A DNA stretch of 39,398 nucleotides, from positions 1 through 39,398 of the forward strand of contig CALYPF010000013.1 in NCBI GenBank assembly GCA_945271245.1. The letters run 5' to 3'. This document shows, piece by piece, positions 25,309 through 34,988 of the stretch (positions within the stretch are counted from its first letter, which is position 1; each line of letters begins with the position of its first letter). The notes below the pieces were generated by a model. That model did no database searches and was not told where the DNA came from. It saw only the letters and a program-made list of their open reading frames with translations. The stretch comes from an uncultured Enterobacteriaceae bacterium (lineage in GTDB: Bacteria; Pseudomonadota; Gammaproteobacteria; Enterobacterales; Enterobacteriaceae). Position numbers and translations under genes: made by a program.

Positions 25309-25774
25309 GACGTCCTCGGCGTTGAGTTACGATGAGGCGAAAAACCTTTCGCGACGCGGTTTAATGGTATGGTCGCTATTGTAACTTGCTTAACAAAGGA
25401 TGTGAGGCGGATTTTTAAGTTGCAGCGACACTTCCTGGCAGGAAAATATTGCGATTATTGGGGAGTAACCGTCGCGGCGGTATAGCGCTCCGACGCTCAA
25501 TGTTTATTCCATCACCTATTTATTTATCATGTTAACCCCGGCTGGGGGTGAAAACCTCACCCGAGCCTGAGCTTAATAGTGCATTTAGGTATTACGCCCG
25601 CATTTATCGCGCTTGCGAGAGAAAATGGTGCATGAACAGACACAAAACGACAGGCGCTTTATACGGCGCTGGGGTAATTATTGTTAATGTAGTTCACCAA
25701 AAAAACTGGCTGTTGCTTTACCCAGCAGTGACCCGGAAAAATGACGAGGTGCGAGCGATATGCCAGATACGAAC
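25309..25774. other. Intergenic region upstream of mod
   Basis: About 465 bases with the mod promoter on the minus strand near 25350-25390. A hairpin GGGTGA/TCACCC lies at 25546-25562. A 76-codon open frame at 25548-25778 has no ribosome site or family features and is not called. Confidence 0.4.
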
Positions 25775-26245
25775 TTAGACCGATTTTTTGCAAATATAGG
25801 TCGGAATGGGATCATAGAAAAATAGATAATTTCCGTTTCCTAGTCGTAATATTTTTAGATAAAGACTGGTATTTTTATTCATGAGAAAGGCCGGCAGGTA
25901 TTGTGCGAGCTCTTTATCATCAATTTTATCTTCAGGAAAAACAATATTCGTTTCTGATTTTAGAAAATAACTGTTGCCTTCATGGTGATAGTTGAAAATG
26001 ATTTTCCGGTTAAGCGCCTTTTCTTCACCATTAATATAGTTGACATTGCCCGTTATATTGACCACACCCTGTTTTTTATCGAAAGTGTAGTTTATTAGCA
26101 TATTAATACTTGCGTCTTTAGCATGGAGAACATGATTTGCAGTGCATGAAAATTGTTGATGCTGAGATTTATTATAGAGTGAAATAAATAATATCGTAAT
26201 AGCGATGGAAAAAACGATCGGGACGATCGCCTTAATGACCCTCAT
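25775..26245 (-). CDS. FidL-like inner-membrane protein
   Basis: 156 residues with one N-terminal membrane segment (about residues 7-24, IVPIVFSIAITILFISLY) and a periplasmic domain of about 130 residues with many beta-forming stretches and two cysteines (FSCTANHVL near the start, YICKK at the end). Size, topology and position directly after a CadC/MarT-type regulator match FidL, which follows marT in Salmonella, and recall the ToxS partner of ToxR. The gap to the regulator is five bases, so they are co-transcribed. It probably protects or modulates the regulator's periplasmic domain (inference). The protein has low-GC codon use like its neighbours. Confidence 0.62.
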   Translation of the reverse strand: MRVIKAIVPIVFSIAITILFISLYNKSQHQQFSCTANHVLHAKDASINMLINYTFDKKQGVVNITGNVNYINGEEKALNRKIIFNYHHEGNSYFLKSETNIVFPEDKIDDKELAQYLPAFLMNKNTSLYLKILRLGNGNYLFFYDPIPTYICKKSV

Positions 26246-26250
26246 GATTT

Positions 26251-27186
26251 TTATTCCTCTTTAAAATAGTCCGACACACAGTCGTTACTTTGATGTATTT
26301 CTTTTGTACAGCGAATTACTGAGACTCTTGGCGTAATATCGTAGTAATCAAGATAAATAAAGGGGTACGTTTTGCATTCATTTTCAAAACGCAGTCCATA
26401 TGCGATAACGCGTTTTCTTAAGCCGTTCGCCGGGATATTATCATTTGCGTAGATCGAACAGCCTTCTTTTTGATATACCAGCCGGTGATTTGCAAAGTAG
26501 TCTACTTTCTTCCATGAAGTTAAACTGTTATACAACAAAATGGCTACTGCTACTGTTAACATTCCCGCCAGAAAAGCAGCGGTTTTTTTACACTTAATAA
26601 ACCCCATGAGCGGTGAAGCTTTTCCGTTAACTAATACACGCGGAGGAGGTGAGTTTTGATTAATACCTCCAAAAGGGGCTATCCCACTCTCGCTGGTTTG
26701 CTCTGGTATTTGTGAGGTATATAACCTCGCGTTTTGCTCTATGGGAGCAGCCTCTACGATAGTTGCATTATCCTGAGCGCCTGATGATATTTCATGACCA
26801 GAATCGTGTTGTAATGATTTCTGTTCAATATTGGTGCCGCTTGCCAGCGTCAGGCCCATACGAGGAATGGTGACAATAATATCTTCTTCGAAACCCGTTT
26901 TTTTTAATCCTTTACGCAATATCGATATATTTTGATAGTAAGTATTTGGAGTGACCTGTACACCATTTTTTTTCCATACCTCATCCATGAACTCTTGCTG
27001 AGCGACTATTTCTCCTTGTTTTTTTATCAACAATAATAAACAACGTCCTGCCGGAGAATTTAATTCAACGACCAATTCTGGATTGTCCAGGACTTTTAAT
27101 GAACTTGTGGCAGGGTGAAATTCTACTCTGCCATTTATTATGTAGTGGTTATGCATACAGTGCCACATCCTTTTGAAGGAATCCAT
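26251..27186 (-). CDS. Membrane-bound winged-helix regulator (CadC/MarT/ToxR type)
   Basis: 311 residues. The cytosolic N-terminus is an OmpR-type winged helix (about residues 15-115: CLLLLIKKQGEIVAQQEFMDEVW, then VTPNTYYQNISILRKGLKKT and IIVTIPRMGLTLA). A polar linker (about 120-200) leads to one membrane segment (about 206-222, AAFLAGMLTVAVAILLY) and a periplasmic domain with four cysteines. Such proteins bind DNA while anchored in the membrane. Starts at residue 7 or 11 are possible; the latter (MHNHYIING) better fits family alignments. It is divergent from the fimbrial operon, and the AT-rich palindrome at 27451-27476 between them is the likely target. It forms an operon with the FidL-like gene. 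Confidence 0.82.
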   Translation of the reverse strand: MDSFKRMWHCMHNHYIINGRVEFHPATSSLKVLDNPELVVELNSPAGRCLLLLIKKQGEIVAQQEFMDEVWKKNGVQVTPNTYYQNISILRKGLKKTGFEEDIIVTIPRMGLTLASGTNIEQKSLQHDSGHEISSGAQDNATIVEAAPIEQNARLYTSQIPEQTSESGIAPFGGINQNSPPPRVLVNGKASPLMGFIKCKKTAAFLAGMLTVAVAILLYNSLTSWKKVDYFANHRLVYQKEGCSIYANDNIPANGLRKRVIAYGLRFENECKTYPFIYLDYYDITPRVSVIRCTKEIHQSNDCVSDYFKEE

Positions 27187-27713
27187 TTAAAACGATTAGA
27201 AAACCGAATGGTAGACCAATATTATGCAGGAAAAGTCCTAAAGTAAATTGATTTGCATAATACTCCACTATCTATTAACAACAATTAAAAGCACTGATGC
27301 AAAAATCTTAACCTATGTAAACTTTTTGATTTTAATATGTTTTTTATTGTTACTTCAGATTAGATATGGATAGTCTCGTTTATATTAAGCACGATTTGAA
27401 AGAGATTAGATATAACAAAATGTGCGATCTTATCTTTTTTTAAACCATTAAAAATCAAATAGTTATATTTGATTTTGGTTATAAATTGCGGTTTCTTGAT
27501 CTGGACGCAAAAATAATATAACTGCAGGTTTATTCACTACAGATTTTTCTTAACGTGGAATAATATTCCGTCCTAACGGGAAAGATAAAGTTTTACTCCT
27601 GTGTCCATACGCCATTAATTTCAAGCTTTACTAATGGGTTTTAGCCTGGAAGGCGTTAGTTGCTGGCAATATTGAGTCGGCGTTATTAAGTAAGACAAAT
27701 ATAGGAAATGAAG
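27187..27713. promoter_or_regulatory. Divergent AT-rich control region (regulator / fimbriae)
   Basis: About 525 bases, strongly AT-rich, between the regulator and the first fimbrial gene. It should hold both promoters and probably H-NS sites. It contains a long perfect palindrome (27451-27476). I found no long inverted repeats of the kind that bound an invertible switch. Confidence 0.5.
27451..27476. promoter_or_regulatory. Perfect 11-base inverted repeat, candidate regulator site
   Basis: AAAATCAAATA and TATTTGATTTT are perfect arms around GTTA. It lies about 240 bases before the pilin start and 265 bases before the regulator start. An AT-rich site with dyad symmetry fits binding by ToxR/CadC-type proteins. 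The function is inferred. Confidence 0.45.
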
Positions 27714-28310
27714 ATGAATATGAAAGTCATTTTTCCGGTTATTGCTGCAAGTATGCTGCTGGGTAGCCCCCTAACTTTCGCGGCGGAAAATGTTTCAGGG
27801 GGAACTATTCATTTTATGGGTACCGTAACGGATGCAACCTGTACCATTAATGGAAATAACGCTGAGAGTTTCACAGTGGCACTGGACCCTATTAATACTG
27901 AGCAGGCAGGTAAAAATGAGGGCTTAATTGATGCTGGTAAAAAAGCCTTTTCGTTAACTTTTTCTAACTGTAGTTCTGCCTCTGCAGAAAAGGATGATAG
28001 TGGAAAAATTACGTCATCTCTTAAATTACAATTTTCATCGGCTAATACAATATCTGATGACGGCAAATACTTAATTAACCAACAAATGAATGCGCAAGGT
28101 AATCCGCAAAATGTTGGTGTGGCCATTGTTAAGCAAAGTGCAGAAACTCAGCCAATTCTATTAAATCAGCCTTTGGATAGCGGTGTTAATGGCAGTACCT
28201 CTACGCCTGAATCACTTAATTTCTATGCAAAGTATTATAAAGTTGGTTCTGATGCGGCAGAACCTGGTCAGGTAAAAACGATGGTCACCTATAGTATTTC
28301 TTATTTGTAA
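27714..28310 (+). CDS. Fimbrial major subunit (chaperone-usher pilin)
   Basis: 198 residues from the ATG at 27714 (AGGAA seven bases upstream); an ATG at 27708 is also in frame but overlaps that site. The signal peptide ends near LTFA-AE. The mature protein has the pilin pattern: IHFMGTVTDATCTING with the first cysteine, SLTFSNCSS with the second (one disulfide), and the C-terminal VKTMVTYSISYL beta-strand with the penultimate Tyr recognised by the chaperone. It is first in a four-gene operon and separated from the chaperone gene by an attenuator-like terminator, as usual for the most abundant subunit. Confidence 0.88.
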   Translation: MNMKVIFPVIAASMLLGSPLTFAAENVSGGTIHFMGTVTDATCTINGNNAESFTVALDPINTEQAGKNEGLIDAGKKAFSLTFSNCSSASAEKDDSGKITSSLKLQFSSANTISDDGKYLINQQMNAQGNPQNVGVAIVKQSAETQPILLNQPLDSGVNGSTSTPESLNFYAKYYKVGSDAAEPGQVKTMVTYSISYL

Positions 28311-28319
28311 TTTTTTCCG

Positions 28320-28345
28320 GGCGGCTTCGCGTCGCCTTTTTATTT
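28320..28345 (+). terminator. Intrinsic terminator/attenuator after the pilin gene
   Basis: GGCGGC and GTCGCC form a 6-bp stem (one G-U pair) around TTCGC, followed by a T-rich run. It sits between the pilin gene and the rest of the operon and should lower expression of chaperone, usher and adhesin relative to pilin. Confidence 0.7.
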
Positions 28346-28362
28346 TTATAAATGGATTTACT

Positions 28363-29061
28363 ATGAAGAAATTATTATTTTCTTTGGGTGTTATTCTGCC
28401 ATTTTTTGCCAGTGCAAATGTGGTCATTGGTACTACGCGCGTTGTATACCCTGATAATCAGAAAGAAATTAGTGTTCAGCTACTTAATAATGGTAGCGAG
28501 CCTTCATTGGTTCAGGCGTGGATTGATGATGGGGATATAAGGTCAACGCCTGAAACCGCGAATGTGCCTTTTTTATTGCAGCCGCCGGTAGTAAAGGTTC
28601 CTGCCCATAGTGGGCAGCAATTACGTATTTCATTTCTTAATCGACATGCGTTGCAGGCCGATCGTGAATCCGTGTTTTATTTGAATGTACTGGATATCCC
28701 ACCGGTGCCTGAAAATATGCAGGGAAAAAATATTATGCAGTTAGCCGTGCGGTCGAGAATAAAATTATTCTTGCGCCCTTCTCACATTCAGAATCACGCC
28801 GATGAGAGTATTCAGCATCTTGTTCTGAAACGGAATAAGGGAACATTGACGTTAACTAACAGTGGCCCATTTTTTATTACGTTAGTCGGTATTTCGGATG
28901 GTACGTCTAAAAGTAATATTCTGGGGGAAGGTATTATGGTCGCGCCTTATTCTACGTTGAACGTGGCTGCATCATCTCTGCCCGCTCCAGGAACTTCTTT
29001 GGCGGTGACGCAGATTAATGATTTCGGCGCCCGAATCCAAACGCATACTGTGATGCAATAA
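28363..29061 (+). CDS. Fimbrial periplasmic chaperone (PapD/FimC type)
   Basis: 232 residues with a signal peptide (MKKLLFSLGVILPFFASA). The two immunoglobulin-like domains show the family's landmarks: TTRVVYPDNQKEISVQLLNN early (G1-side Arg/Tyr), PFLLQPPVVKVPAHSGQQLRI, ESVFYLNVLDIPP, and RSRIKLFLRPSHI with the conserved Lys-bearing strand. It binds pilins by donor-strand complementation and hands them to the usher. The gene ends one base before the usher start. Confidence 0.92.
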   Translation: MKKLLFSLGVILPFFASANVVIGTTRVVYPDNQKEISVQLLNNGSEPSLVQAWIDDGDIRSTPETANVPFLLQPPVVKVPAHSGQQLRISFLNRHALQADRESVFYLNVLDIPPVPENMQGKNIMQLAVRSRIKLFLRPSHIQNHADESIQHLVLKRNKGTLTLTNSGPFFITLVGISDGTSKSNILGEGIMVAPYSTLNVAASSLPAPGTSLAVTQINDFGARIQTHTVMQ

Positions 29062-29062
29062 T

Positions 29063-31504
29063 ATGCTCAGAATTGCTTGCATGCCGCCACGCACCTTTTT
29101 GTCCTGCGCTATTTCTTCACTGCTATGTCTTTCTTGCTGCGCTAAAGCAGAAACTTTCAATACGCAGTTTTTGGCAGGCAGCGCGGCGCAGAGCGATCTT
29201 TCCCGCGTTTATCAGGGGAATTCTCTGCTGCCGGGAGATTATTCACTGGATATTTATGTGAATGAGGAATGGAAGGGGCGCTTTGCCGTAGACGTTCGGG
29301 ATAGCGAGCGTGATTTGCGCCTGAAGAAAAAGGATTTTTTGCGGTTGGGTATTAAACCGCAGGTGCTTTCTAAATCGCGGGCGGGGAAGATTAACCTGGC
29401 GACATTGAACCCTATGATTAGGGCGCACCTTGACGCCGGGCGCCTGGCGCTCAATATGACGGTGCCACAGGCTACGCTGGACAGTAAATGGCGGGATTAT
29501 GTCGATCCGGCCTTTTGGGATCGCGGTGTGAATGGCGCCATGCTTTCCTGGCAGGCTAACTATTATCGCTCCGCGCTGCGTCACGGGCAGAGTGAGGGTA
29601 ACGGGTATGCCTCATTCAATAGCGGAATTAATCTTTTTGGCTGGCAGCTGCGCGATAGCTCATCTTATAGCTATTCTCGACGCGGGCAGGCGCACTGGAA
29701 TAATAATACGCGCTATATCCAGCGGGGGCTGGCCCGGGTGGATGGCCTGCTGCGTGTTGGCGAGAGTTACACGCGTTCCGGGCTGTTTGATTCCATTCGT
29801 TTTCGCGGCATGAGCTTAGCCAGTGATATACGTATGCTGCCGGATGCGATGCAGGGGTTTGCCCCTATCGTGCGCGGAATGGCGCAAACTAATGCGCTGG
29901 TCACCGTGCGCCAAAATGAGGTCATTATCTGGCAGCAAAATGTGGCTCCGGGCGCTTTTGCCATTGATGATATTTTACCTACCGGCTCAGGGGGCGACTT
30001 ACAGGTGGAGATCGCAGAGGCGGACGGACGCAGCCAGCGTTTTATCGTTCCTTTCTCTTCGGTGCCGAACATGCTTAAGGCCGGGGTTTGGCAATATGAT
30101 GTAACCGCCGGCGAAGCGCAGGTGACCGGGTTAGGGCAGCATCCTGGCTTTGCTCAGGGTACGCTGCAATATGGGTTTTCGAACCTTATCACCGGTTATA
30201 GTGGGACTATCCTTAGCCCGCATTATCAGTCGATGCTGGCCGGAGCGGGCCTCAATTTGGCGCTGGGCGCGCTATCTCTGGACGTTACGCATGCCAGCAC
30301 GCGCCAGCGTAATGGGCGGCGTAGCGAAGGAGAGAGCGTTAAGCTCGGTTACAGTAAATATGTTCAGCAGTCTGGTACCAGCTTTTCGCTGGCTGCATAT
30401 CGCTACTCGACGCAGGGTTATTACACCTTTGAAGAAGCGATACAGCGTTATGATGCGAAAAATATGCCCTGGTCGCCAGAGCGCGGGCACCAGAAAAACA
30501 GTTTTAATCTTAATTTTAGCCAACGGTTAGGTGCAGACGCAGGGGCGTTATACGTTACAGGAACGCTGCGCGATTACTGGGGAAGTACCCGCCAGGCGCG
30601 CGAATATCAAATGGGCTACTCCAACAGTTTGGGGCGAGTTAACTATTCGCTGGCGCTGAGCAGAACGCGCGATGGATGGGGGGAGCACGAGACGCGCCTG
30701 AGCGTCGGGCTTTCTATTCCGCTGTCGGTGGGGAATATGCCTGCATGGCTTACTGCGAACGCGGCGTTTGAGAAACGGCGCTATAGCGATAGCAATATCG
30801 GCGTGAGCGGCACTGCGGGTGACAGTAACCGCTGGAGCTATAACGCGAATTTCACTCACCGGCGGCAGGGCCACGCCACGGCCAGCCTGAATACTAGCTA
30901 CAAGGCTTCCGCCTCTACATTTAGCGGATCGTGGAGCCAGTCATCCGAGTATCAACAGGCCGGAATTGGGCTGAGCGGCAGCCTGGTTGCCTGGCGCGAC
31001 GGCGTGCTTTTAGCGAATCAGGCCGGCGATACGTTCAATATCGTGGATGCGCCGGGCGCCTCATATGCTGCGATTAATAATGATGGAACGGATAGGACGA
31101 ATGCCGATGGAAAAGGGCTGGTATCTTCCCTGTCGCCCTACCGCAAAAACGCCATTGTATTAGATACCTCGACCCTTGAAGGCGATATTGCCCTCGATAG
31201 CAATCGTAAAGAGGTCGTGCCCTGGGCGGGCGCGATTACGCTGACGCGCTTTACCGTCGACAGGCGACACAGCTTTATTTTCCGCGCCGCGCTGGCAAAC
31301 GGTCGGCCGCTGCCATTTGGGACTGAAATCACCGATAGCCGTGCGCGCACGCTGGGCTATGTGGGGCAAGGGAGCCTGGTGTTTGTCCGCAGCAATAGCG
31401 CGCCCAGTCGCGTGCTGGTGCATATTGCCGGGAATTCTAACCATGCCTGTGCGATAGACCGCCCGGTTATCACGCTGAAGGCCGGTATCAACCGCTGTTT
31501 TTAG
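29063..31504 (+). CDS. Fimbrial outer-membrane usher (PapC/FimD type)
   Basis: 813 residues. A signal peptide (about 1-29, ending SCCAKA) is followed by the N-terminal chaperone-binding domain (FNTQFLAGSAAQSDLSRVYQ, then GNSLLPGDYSLDIYVN), the 24-strand barrel with plug (about 140-640, including QGFAPIVRGMAQTNALVTVR at the plug), and the C-terminal domains. The length is near the normal range for ushers (about 800-870). A second Met seven codons in (MPPRTFLSC) may be the true start. The C-terminal cysteine pair (HACAIDRP and NRCF) is visible. It forms the assembly pore for the pilus and appears complete. Confidence 0.93.
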   Translation: MLRIACMPPRTFLSCAISSLLCLSCCAKAETFNTQFLAGSAAQSDLSRVYQGNSLLPGDYSLDIYVNEEWKGRFAVDVRDSERDLRLKKKDFLRLGIKPQVLSKSRAGKINLATLNPMIRAHLDAGRLALNMTVPQATLDSKWRDYVDPAFWDRGVNGAMLSWQANYYRSALRHGQSEGNGYASFNSGINLFGWQLRDSSSYSYSRRGQAHWNNNTRYIQRGLARVDGLLRVGESYTRSGLFDSIRFRGMSLASDIRMLPDAMQGFAPIVRGMAQTNALVTVRQNEVIIWQQNVAPGAFAIDDILPTGSGGDLQVEIAEADGRSQRFIVPFSSVPNMLKAGVWQYDVTAGEAQVTGLGQHPGFAQGTLQYGFSNLITGYSGTILSPHYQSMLAGAGLNLALGALSLDVTHASTRQRNGRRSEGESVKLGYSKYVQQSGTSFSLAAYRYSTQGYYTFEEAIQRYDAKNMPWSPERGHQKNSFNLNFSQRLGADAGALYVTGTLRDYWGSTRQAREYQMGYSNSLGRVNYSLALSRTRDGWGEHETRLSVGLSIPLSVGNMPAWLTANAAFEKRRYSDSNIGVSGTAGDSNRWSYNANFTHRRQGHATASLNTSYKASASTFSGSWSQSSEYQQAGIGLSGSLVAWRDGVLLANQAGDTFNIVDAPGASYAAINNDGTDRTNADGKGLVSSLSPYRKNAIVLDTSTLEGDIALDSNRKEVVPWAGAITLTRFTVDRRHSFIFRAALANGRPLPFGTEITDSRARTLGYVGQGSLVFVRSNSAPSRVLVHIAGNSNHACAIDRPVITLKAGINRCF

Positions 31505-31513
31505 GGAGTCAAC

Positions 31514-32584
31514 ATGCTGTTATTACGCATAGTGTGTGCAGCGCTATTATTGCTGCAGACGGCGTCGGCTTTAGCCCAGTGCCAGCCCGGGATCATGCAA
31601 AATGCGCCGATGCTGTCTATTGATGCCACCGATGCATTAAATTCGTCGGGCGGTGCATCCTATCCGCTTTCTACAAATTATCCCGGTAATTTTTCCTGCT
31701 CGCTGCCGGCGTGGTGGGTTATTGGCGGAAAAAATACCGTTACGAATAGTTCGCCGTACAGTAATAATGATTTTTATTTAAAATTCCCCGGCGATGCGTA
31801 TGTAAAGCTTAGCGTTACCGGAATAGCGCCTGCGCAATTCAATCCCGGGACGGGGAATAACAATGGTAGTTCCATTAATTCTACTTTCCTTGTGAATTTA
31901 ACGCTGCTGGATAGCGCCCCAGATAAGAATGTAATGACGGTGACGGGGAATATGGCCACCGTGAGTCCCGTCATGATCGCGCAGGACAGCACCGGCCTGA
32001 CGGTTATTCAGAATATTGCGCGGATGATTTCCGACTTTGCTTACTTTGTTTTTCACTGGTCGTGGCCGGTACATGATTACGATATTTATTATCAGCCTTT
32101 GATTATTTATTTCACTAAGCGCGAAACCACCTGCTCTTTTTCGGATGCAAACAAGACCGTGGTATTGAACGATATCGATCGGGCAAGTTTGGCAAATGGC
32201 CATGGCGATGGACGAACGGCATTCCGGCTGGGTTTTTCCTGCGCTCATTTACAGAATGGTGCCAGCACACGCGGTGTAACCGCGTGGATAAGCAGTAATA
32301 ATTTGCGATCGGGAGACGATTCAACGCTCATTTCCCCGCAAAGCGATAGCGCGCATGGCGTTGGCGTTCGGTTGATGAAAGCCGGTGAACACGCGCCGCT
32401 GGTTATAGGTTCATCCGCCACCGCGCAGGGCAGCGCGACTTCACTGTTTACGCTGGCAAAACAGCAGAAAACGAAGGCGAATTTTTATGTAGATATGGCG
32501 GCCTGGTACTATGTTTACGATGCGTCGGCGCTAAGCGCAGGGGAGGTGAATACCACTGCGGTAGTGAATGTGGCCTATGACTGA
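31514..32584 (+). CDS. Fimbrial tip adhesin
   Basis: 356 residues, longer than a pilin and with a two-domain layout. A signal peptide ends near ASALA-QCQ. The N-terminal part (about 22-200) is rich in Asn, Ser, Thr and aromatic residues with few pilin features and should be the receptor-binding domain. The C-terminal part (about 205-356) is pilin-like, with cysteines (TTCSFSD and GFSCAHL) and a final NTTAVVNVAYD strand. It is the last gene of the operon, the usual place for an adhesin. The receptor cannot be predicted. Confidence 0.82.
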   Translation: MLLLRIVCAALLLLQTASALAQCQPGIMQNAPMLSIDATDALNSSGGASYPLSTNYPGNFSCSLPAWWVIGGKNTVTNSSPYSNNDFYLKFPGDAYVKLSVTGIAPAQFNPGTGNNNGSSINSTFLVNLTLLDSAPDKNVMTVTGNMATVSPVMIAQDSTGLTVIQNIARMISDFAYFVFHWSWPVHDYDIYYQPLIIYFTKRETTCSFSDANKTVVLNDIDRASLANGHGDGRTAFRLGFSCAHLQNGASTRGVTAWISSNNLRSGDDSTLISPQSDSAHGVGVRLMKAGEHAPLVIGSSATAQGSATSLFTLAKQQKTKANFYVDMAAWYYVYDASALSAGEVNTTAVVNVAYD

Positions 32585-32669
32585 TTTACCGGGCTATCTT
32601 GCCGGGTGTTGAAGAGGGGCGCAGCAATGTTACCCCCCGCTATTCATTGTCTGGCTGAGTGGATGCGCG

Positions 32670-32692
32670 CTCCCCCTCGTTAAGAGGGGGAG
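32670..32692. terminator. Hairpin between convergent fimbrial and opgB genes
   Basis: CTCCCCCTC and GAGGGGGAG form a perfect 9-bp stem with a GTTAA loop, between the adhesin stop and the opgB stop. It is suited to end transcription in both directions, although T-tracts are poor. Confidence 0.5.
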
Positions 32693-32696
32693 AGGA

Positions 32697-34988
32697 TCAA
32701 TCCTGAACCGGCGTAACCGTAATTTTTTCAATTCCAATCCCGAGCTTACGCGGCGCATGGCCGAGAATATTTCCCTCATTGGATAACTGCGGTTCGGGCG
32801 GGGTAATGGTCAGTAAATGACTGTGGTCAGGGTTTGTGAAACGCAGCGTGGTCGTTTGCATATCGTGGCTCAGCGTTAGGGTTTGCTCGCTATTACCAAT
32901 ACGCACCGGAACCGGCTTGCCGGCATTAGGGCCAAAAGAACGGGCGATAATCGTTAAATCGAATTTTTCAGGTAACGGATCGCGATACTCTATCTTCACC
33001 TGAGGATCTAAATTGGCATTTGACCAGCGCCCCCACTGTTCCGGGCGTGAAATACCGTTAAATGATTTTACCGCTTCAGGGGCGCCGGCAATCGGGAAGA
33101 TAAAGCTGTCGGCTTTGTAGCGAATATCATTTTCGGGCATTTTCAGCATATCGAGGTTGTGCTGGTAGCGCGCGGTATCAATGTTGCTCTCTTTGATAGC
33201 GGCTTTGCCTTCCCATGCGGCGCCTTCAATCTGGATGACCTGAGGCTGGCCGCCGGGCTGACCCTGAGCGATACACCAGTTGGTTGAAAGGGCGTACTCT
33301 TGTGCCCACAGCCTGCCAATTTTGTAACAGCGGTCTATCCACATAAACTTATCGTCCGGGGCGAAACCGGCTAATTGGTAGCGTAAAGGCGCTGAATATT
33401 CGCTTTCCGGCAACGGTTCTACGCGATCGCTGTGAATGCGCAACAACAGCGGCAGTCGGAACTGGGAGCCGGAAAAGCGTATTGTATTTTTGGCGGTATC
33501 AACGCTAAATGCATCGATTTTTTTCGGGAAGTTCCACAGGCTGACGATTTCCGGCTTCCAGCCAATAATTTTATCCTTGAAATTGGTGAACATCTGCGCC
33601 AGTGGAACGCCTGACAAACTGCTGCGCCCCAGGCCGAGGAAATTATCGCCGCCCAGGATATCCAGTACGGTGGCGCCGTTATCCAGCGTGCTGCGTTTAA
33701 CGCTGACAACCTTTTGCTCCGGGCGATCGCCACGAATGACAAAAAACAGATCTTTTCTGTCCTGCTGATTAAGGTACTTCCAGGCGGTGTTATTCATTGC
33801 CAGATGGTCTGATGAAACCACGATGATCGTGTTTTTAAACCACGGCGAGGCCTTAATTTTTTCTATCAGTGTGGCGATATGCTGCTGGCTACAGGTTACG
33901 GCGCTAAAAGACTGGTTGAGCTTACCGTCAAATTCATAGCGTTTTCTCTGGCAGGTGCGTGATACAAATCCATCCGGGTGGTGGGTGTCCACGGTTAGTG
34001 TAAACAGAGAGAATCGTTTTCCCTGTTGGGACAGTTGCTGGTATTGCTTCCATACTTCGTTTAATACGGTATCGTCGTAAAAGCCCCAGTCATTACGGTA
34101 GTCCGGGTCGTCAACCCGGCTTTTCAGCTCTTCAGAGCCGTAAAGATTATCGAATCCATGAGATTTCAGAAATACGTCTTTACCGGCAAAGCGCAGGTTA
34201 GCGCCCTGAATGAAATAGTTTTCATAGCCGGAGTTTTTTAGGATGTCGCCAAGGCACGTATTTTGCGGGAAGAAGCTGGATACTGAAGAGGCTGAATTCC
34301 CTTCGAACGGCGCAAATAGCGGGATACCGCATTGGGACGCGACCATACCGGCAATGGTGTAGTCGGTGCCGGGAAGCTGAATAGTTTGGCTGAAATCAAT
34401 ACTCTGATTTTTTATCGCACCCAGTTCCGGCGTCAGTTTGGGGAAAGCTTTGTCGTTGAAGTAGGTGCGTTCCAGGCTCTCACCGTAAATATAAACCAGG
34501 TTGAGTTTAGGATGTGCGATAGATTTGCCGGGTTCTTTGTAATAGGCACCGAAGTCGGGGTCGCCGTCGCGGGTCTGGGATTTAATCAGGTCGGTTATCT
34601 GGCGGAACGCAGGGCTGGCATCGACGGATCCCAGCGCCAAAATCAGAGCCAACAGGCTATATCCAACGTGATGAGGGCGATGCCAGCGCCGGCGTAATAT
34701 CCAGGCCAGCAGTCCAAAAATAGCGGTAAGCGCCAGAATTATCCCCAGCCCGGGTAAAATATATTTACTTACGCCGGCACCGGTAAGGCTATTGGTTAGC
34801 GTATATAGCACCGCGTCGTTAATCCCCTCGCCGGTAAAGTAGTTACTCGCGAACAGGGTTAAATTCAGGATGACAAACAGCCCCAGTACAATGAGTATGG
34901 CGCCAAACCACCATTTATTACGCCCGGCTTTTAGGGTGTAAATCGCGATTGAGGCGAGAAAGAGTCCGGATGAAAGCAGCTCTGGCAA
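32697..34988 (-). CDS. opgB: OpgB, phosphoglycerol transferase I
   Basis: 763 residues, the same length as E. coli OpgB (MdoB) and alike throughout, from [17 protein letters not shown] to the end ([20 protein letters not shown]). It moves phosphoglycerol from phosphatidylglycerol to periplasmic glucans. Four N-terminal membrane helices (within about residues 1-130) are followed by a large periplasmic domain of the sulfatase/LTA-synthase fold with [12 protein letters not shown], the [20 protein letters not shown] active-site Thr region, DTHHPDGF and [10 protein letters not shown] metal motifs. The start codon at 34988 is TTG, with GAGGG at good spacing. The gene is convergent with the fimbrial operon. 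Confidence 0.96.
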   Translation of the reverse strand: MPELLSSGLFLASIAIYTLKAGRNKWWFGAILIVLGLFVILNLTLFASNYFTGEGINDAVLYTLTNSLTGAGVSKYILPGLGIILALTAIFGLLAWILRRRWHRPHHVGYSLLALILALGSVDASPAFRQITDLIKSQTRDGDPDFGAYYKEPGKSIAHPKLNLVYIYGESLERTYFNDKAFPKLTPELGAIKNQSIDFSQTIQLPGTDYTIAGMVASQCGIPLFAPFEGNSASSVSSFFPQNTCLGDILKNSGYENYFIQGANLRFAGKDVFLKSHGFDNLYGSEELKSRVDDPDYRNDWGFYDDTVLNEVWKQYQQLSQQGKRFSLFTLTVDTHHPDGFVSRTCQRKRYEFDGKLNQSFSAVTCSQQHIATLIEKIKASPWFKNTIIVVSSDHLAMNNTAWKYLNQQDRKDLFFVIRGDRPEQKVVSVKRSTLDNGATVLDILGGDNFLGLGRSSLSGVPLAQMFTNFKDKIIGWKPEIVSLWNFPKKIDAFSVDTAKNTIRFSGSQFRLPLLLRIHSDRVEPLPESEYSAPLRYQLAGFAPDDKFMWIDRCYKIGRLWAQEYALSTNWCIAQGQPGGQPQVIQIEGAAWEGKAAIKESNIDTARYQHNLDMLKMPENDIRYKADSFIFPIAGAPEAVKSFNGISRPEQWGRWSNANLDPQVKIEYRDPLPEKFDLTIIARSFGPNAGKPVPVRIGNSEQTLTLSHDMQTTTLRFTNPDHSHLLTITPPEPQLSNEGNILGHAPRKLGIGIEKITVTPVQD

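Noticed and set aside
25548-25778. 76-codon open frame upstream of the FidL-like gene
   Set aside because: No ribosome site, no signal or domain features, and it lies in the mod promoter region.
27187-27713. fim-type invertible promoter switch
   Set aside because: No long inverted repeats bound the region and no recombinase gene is nearby; the only long palindrome is compact (26 bp).
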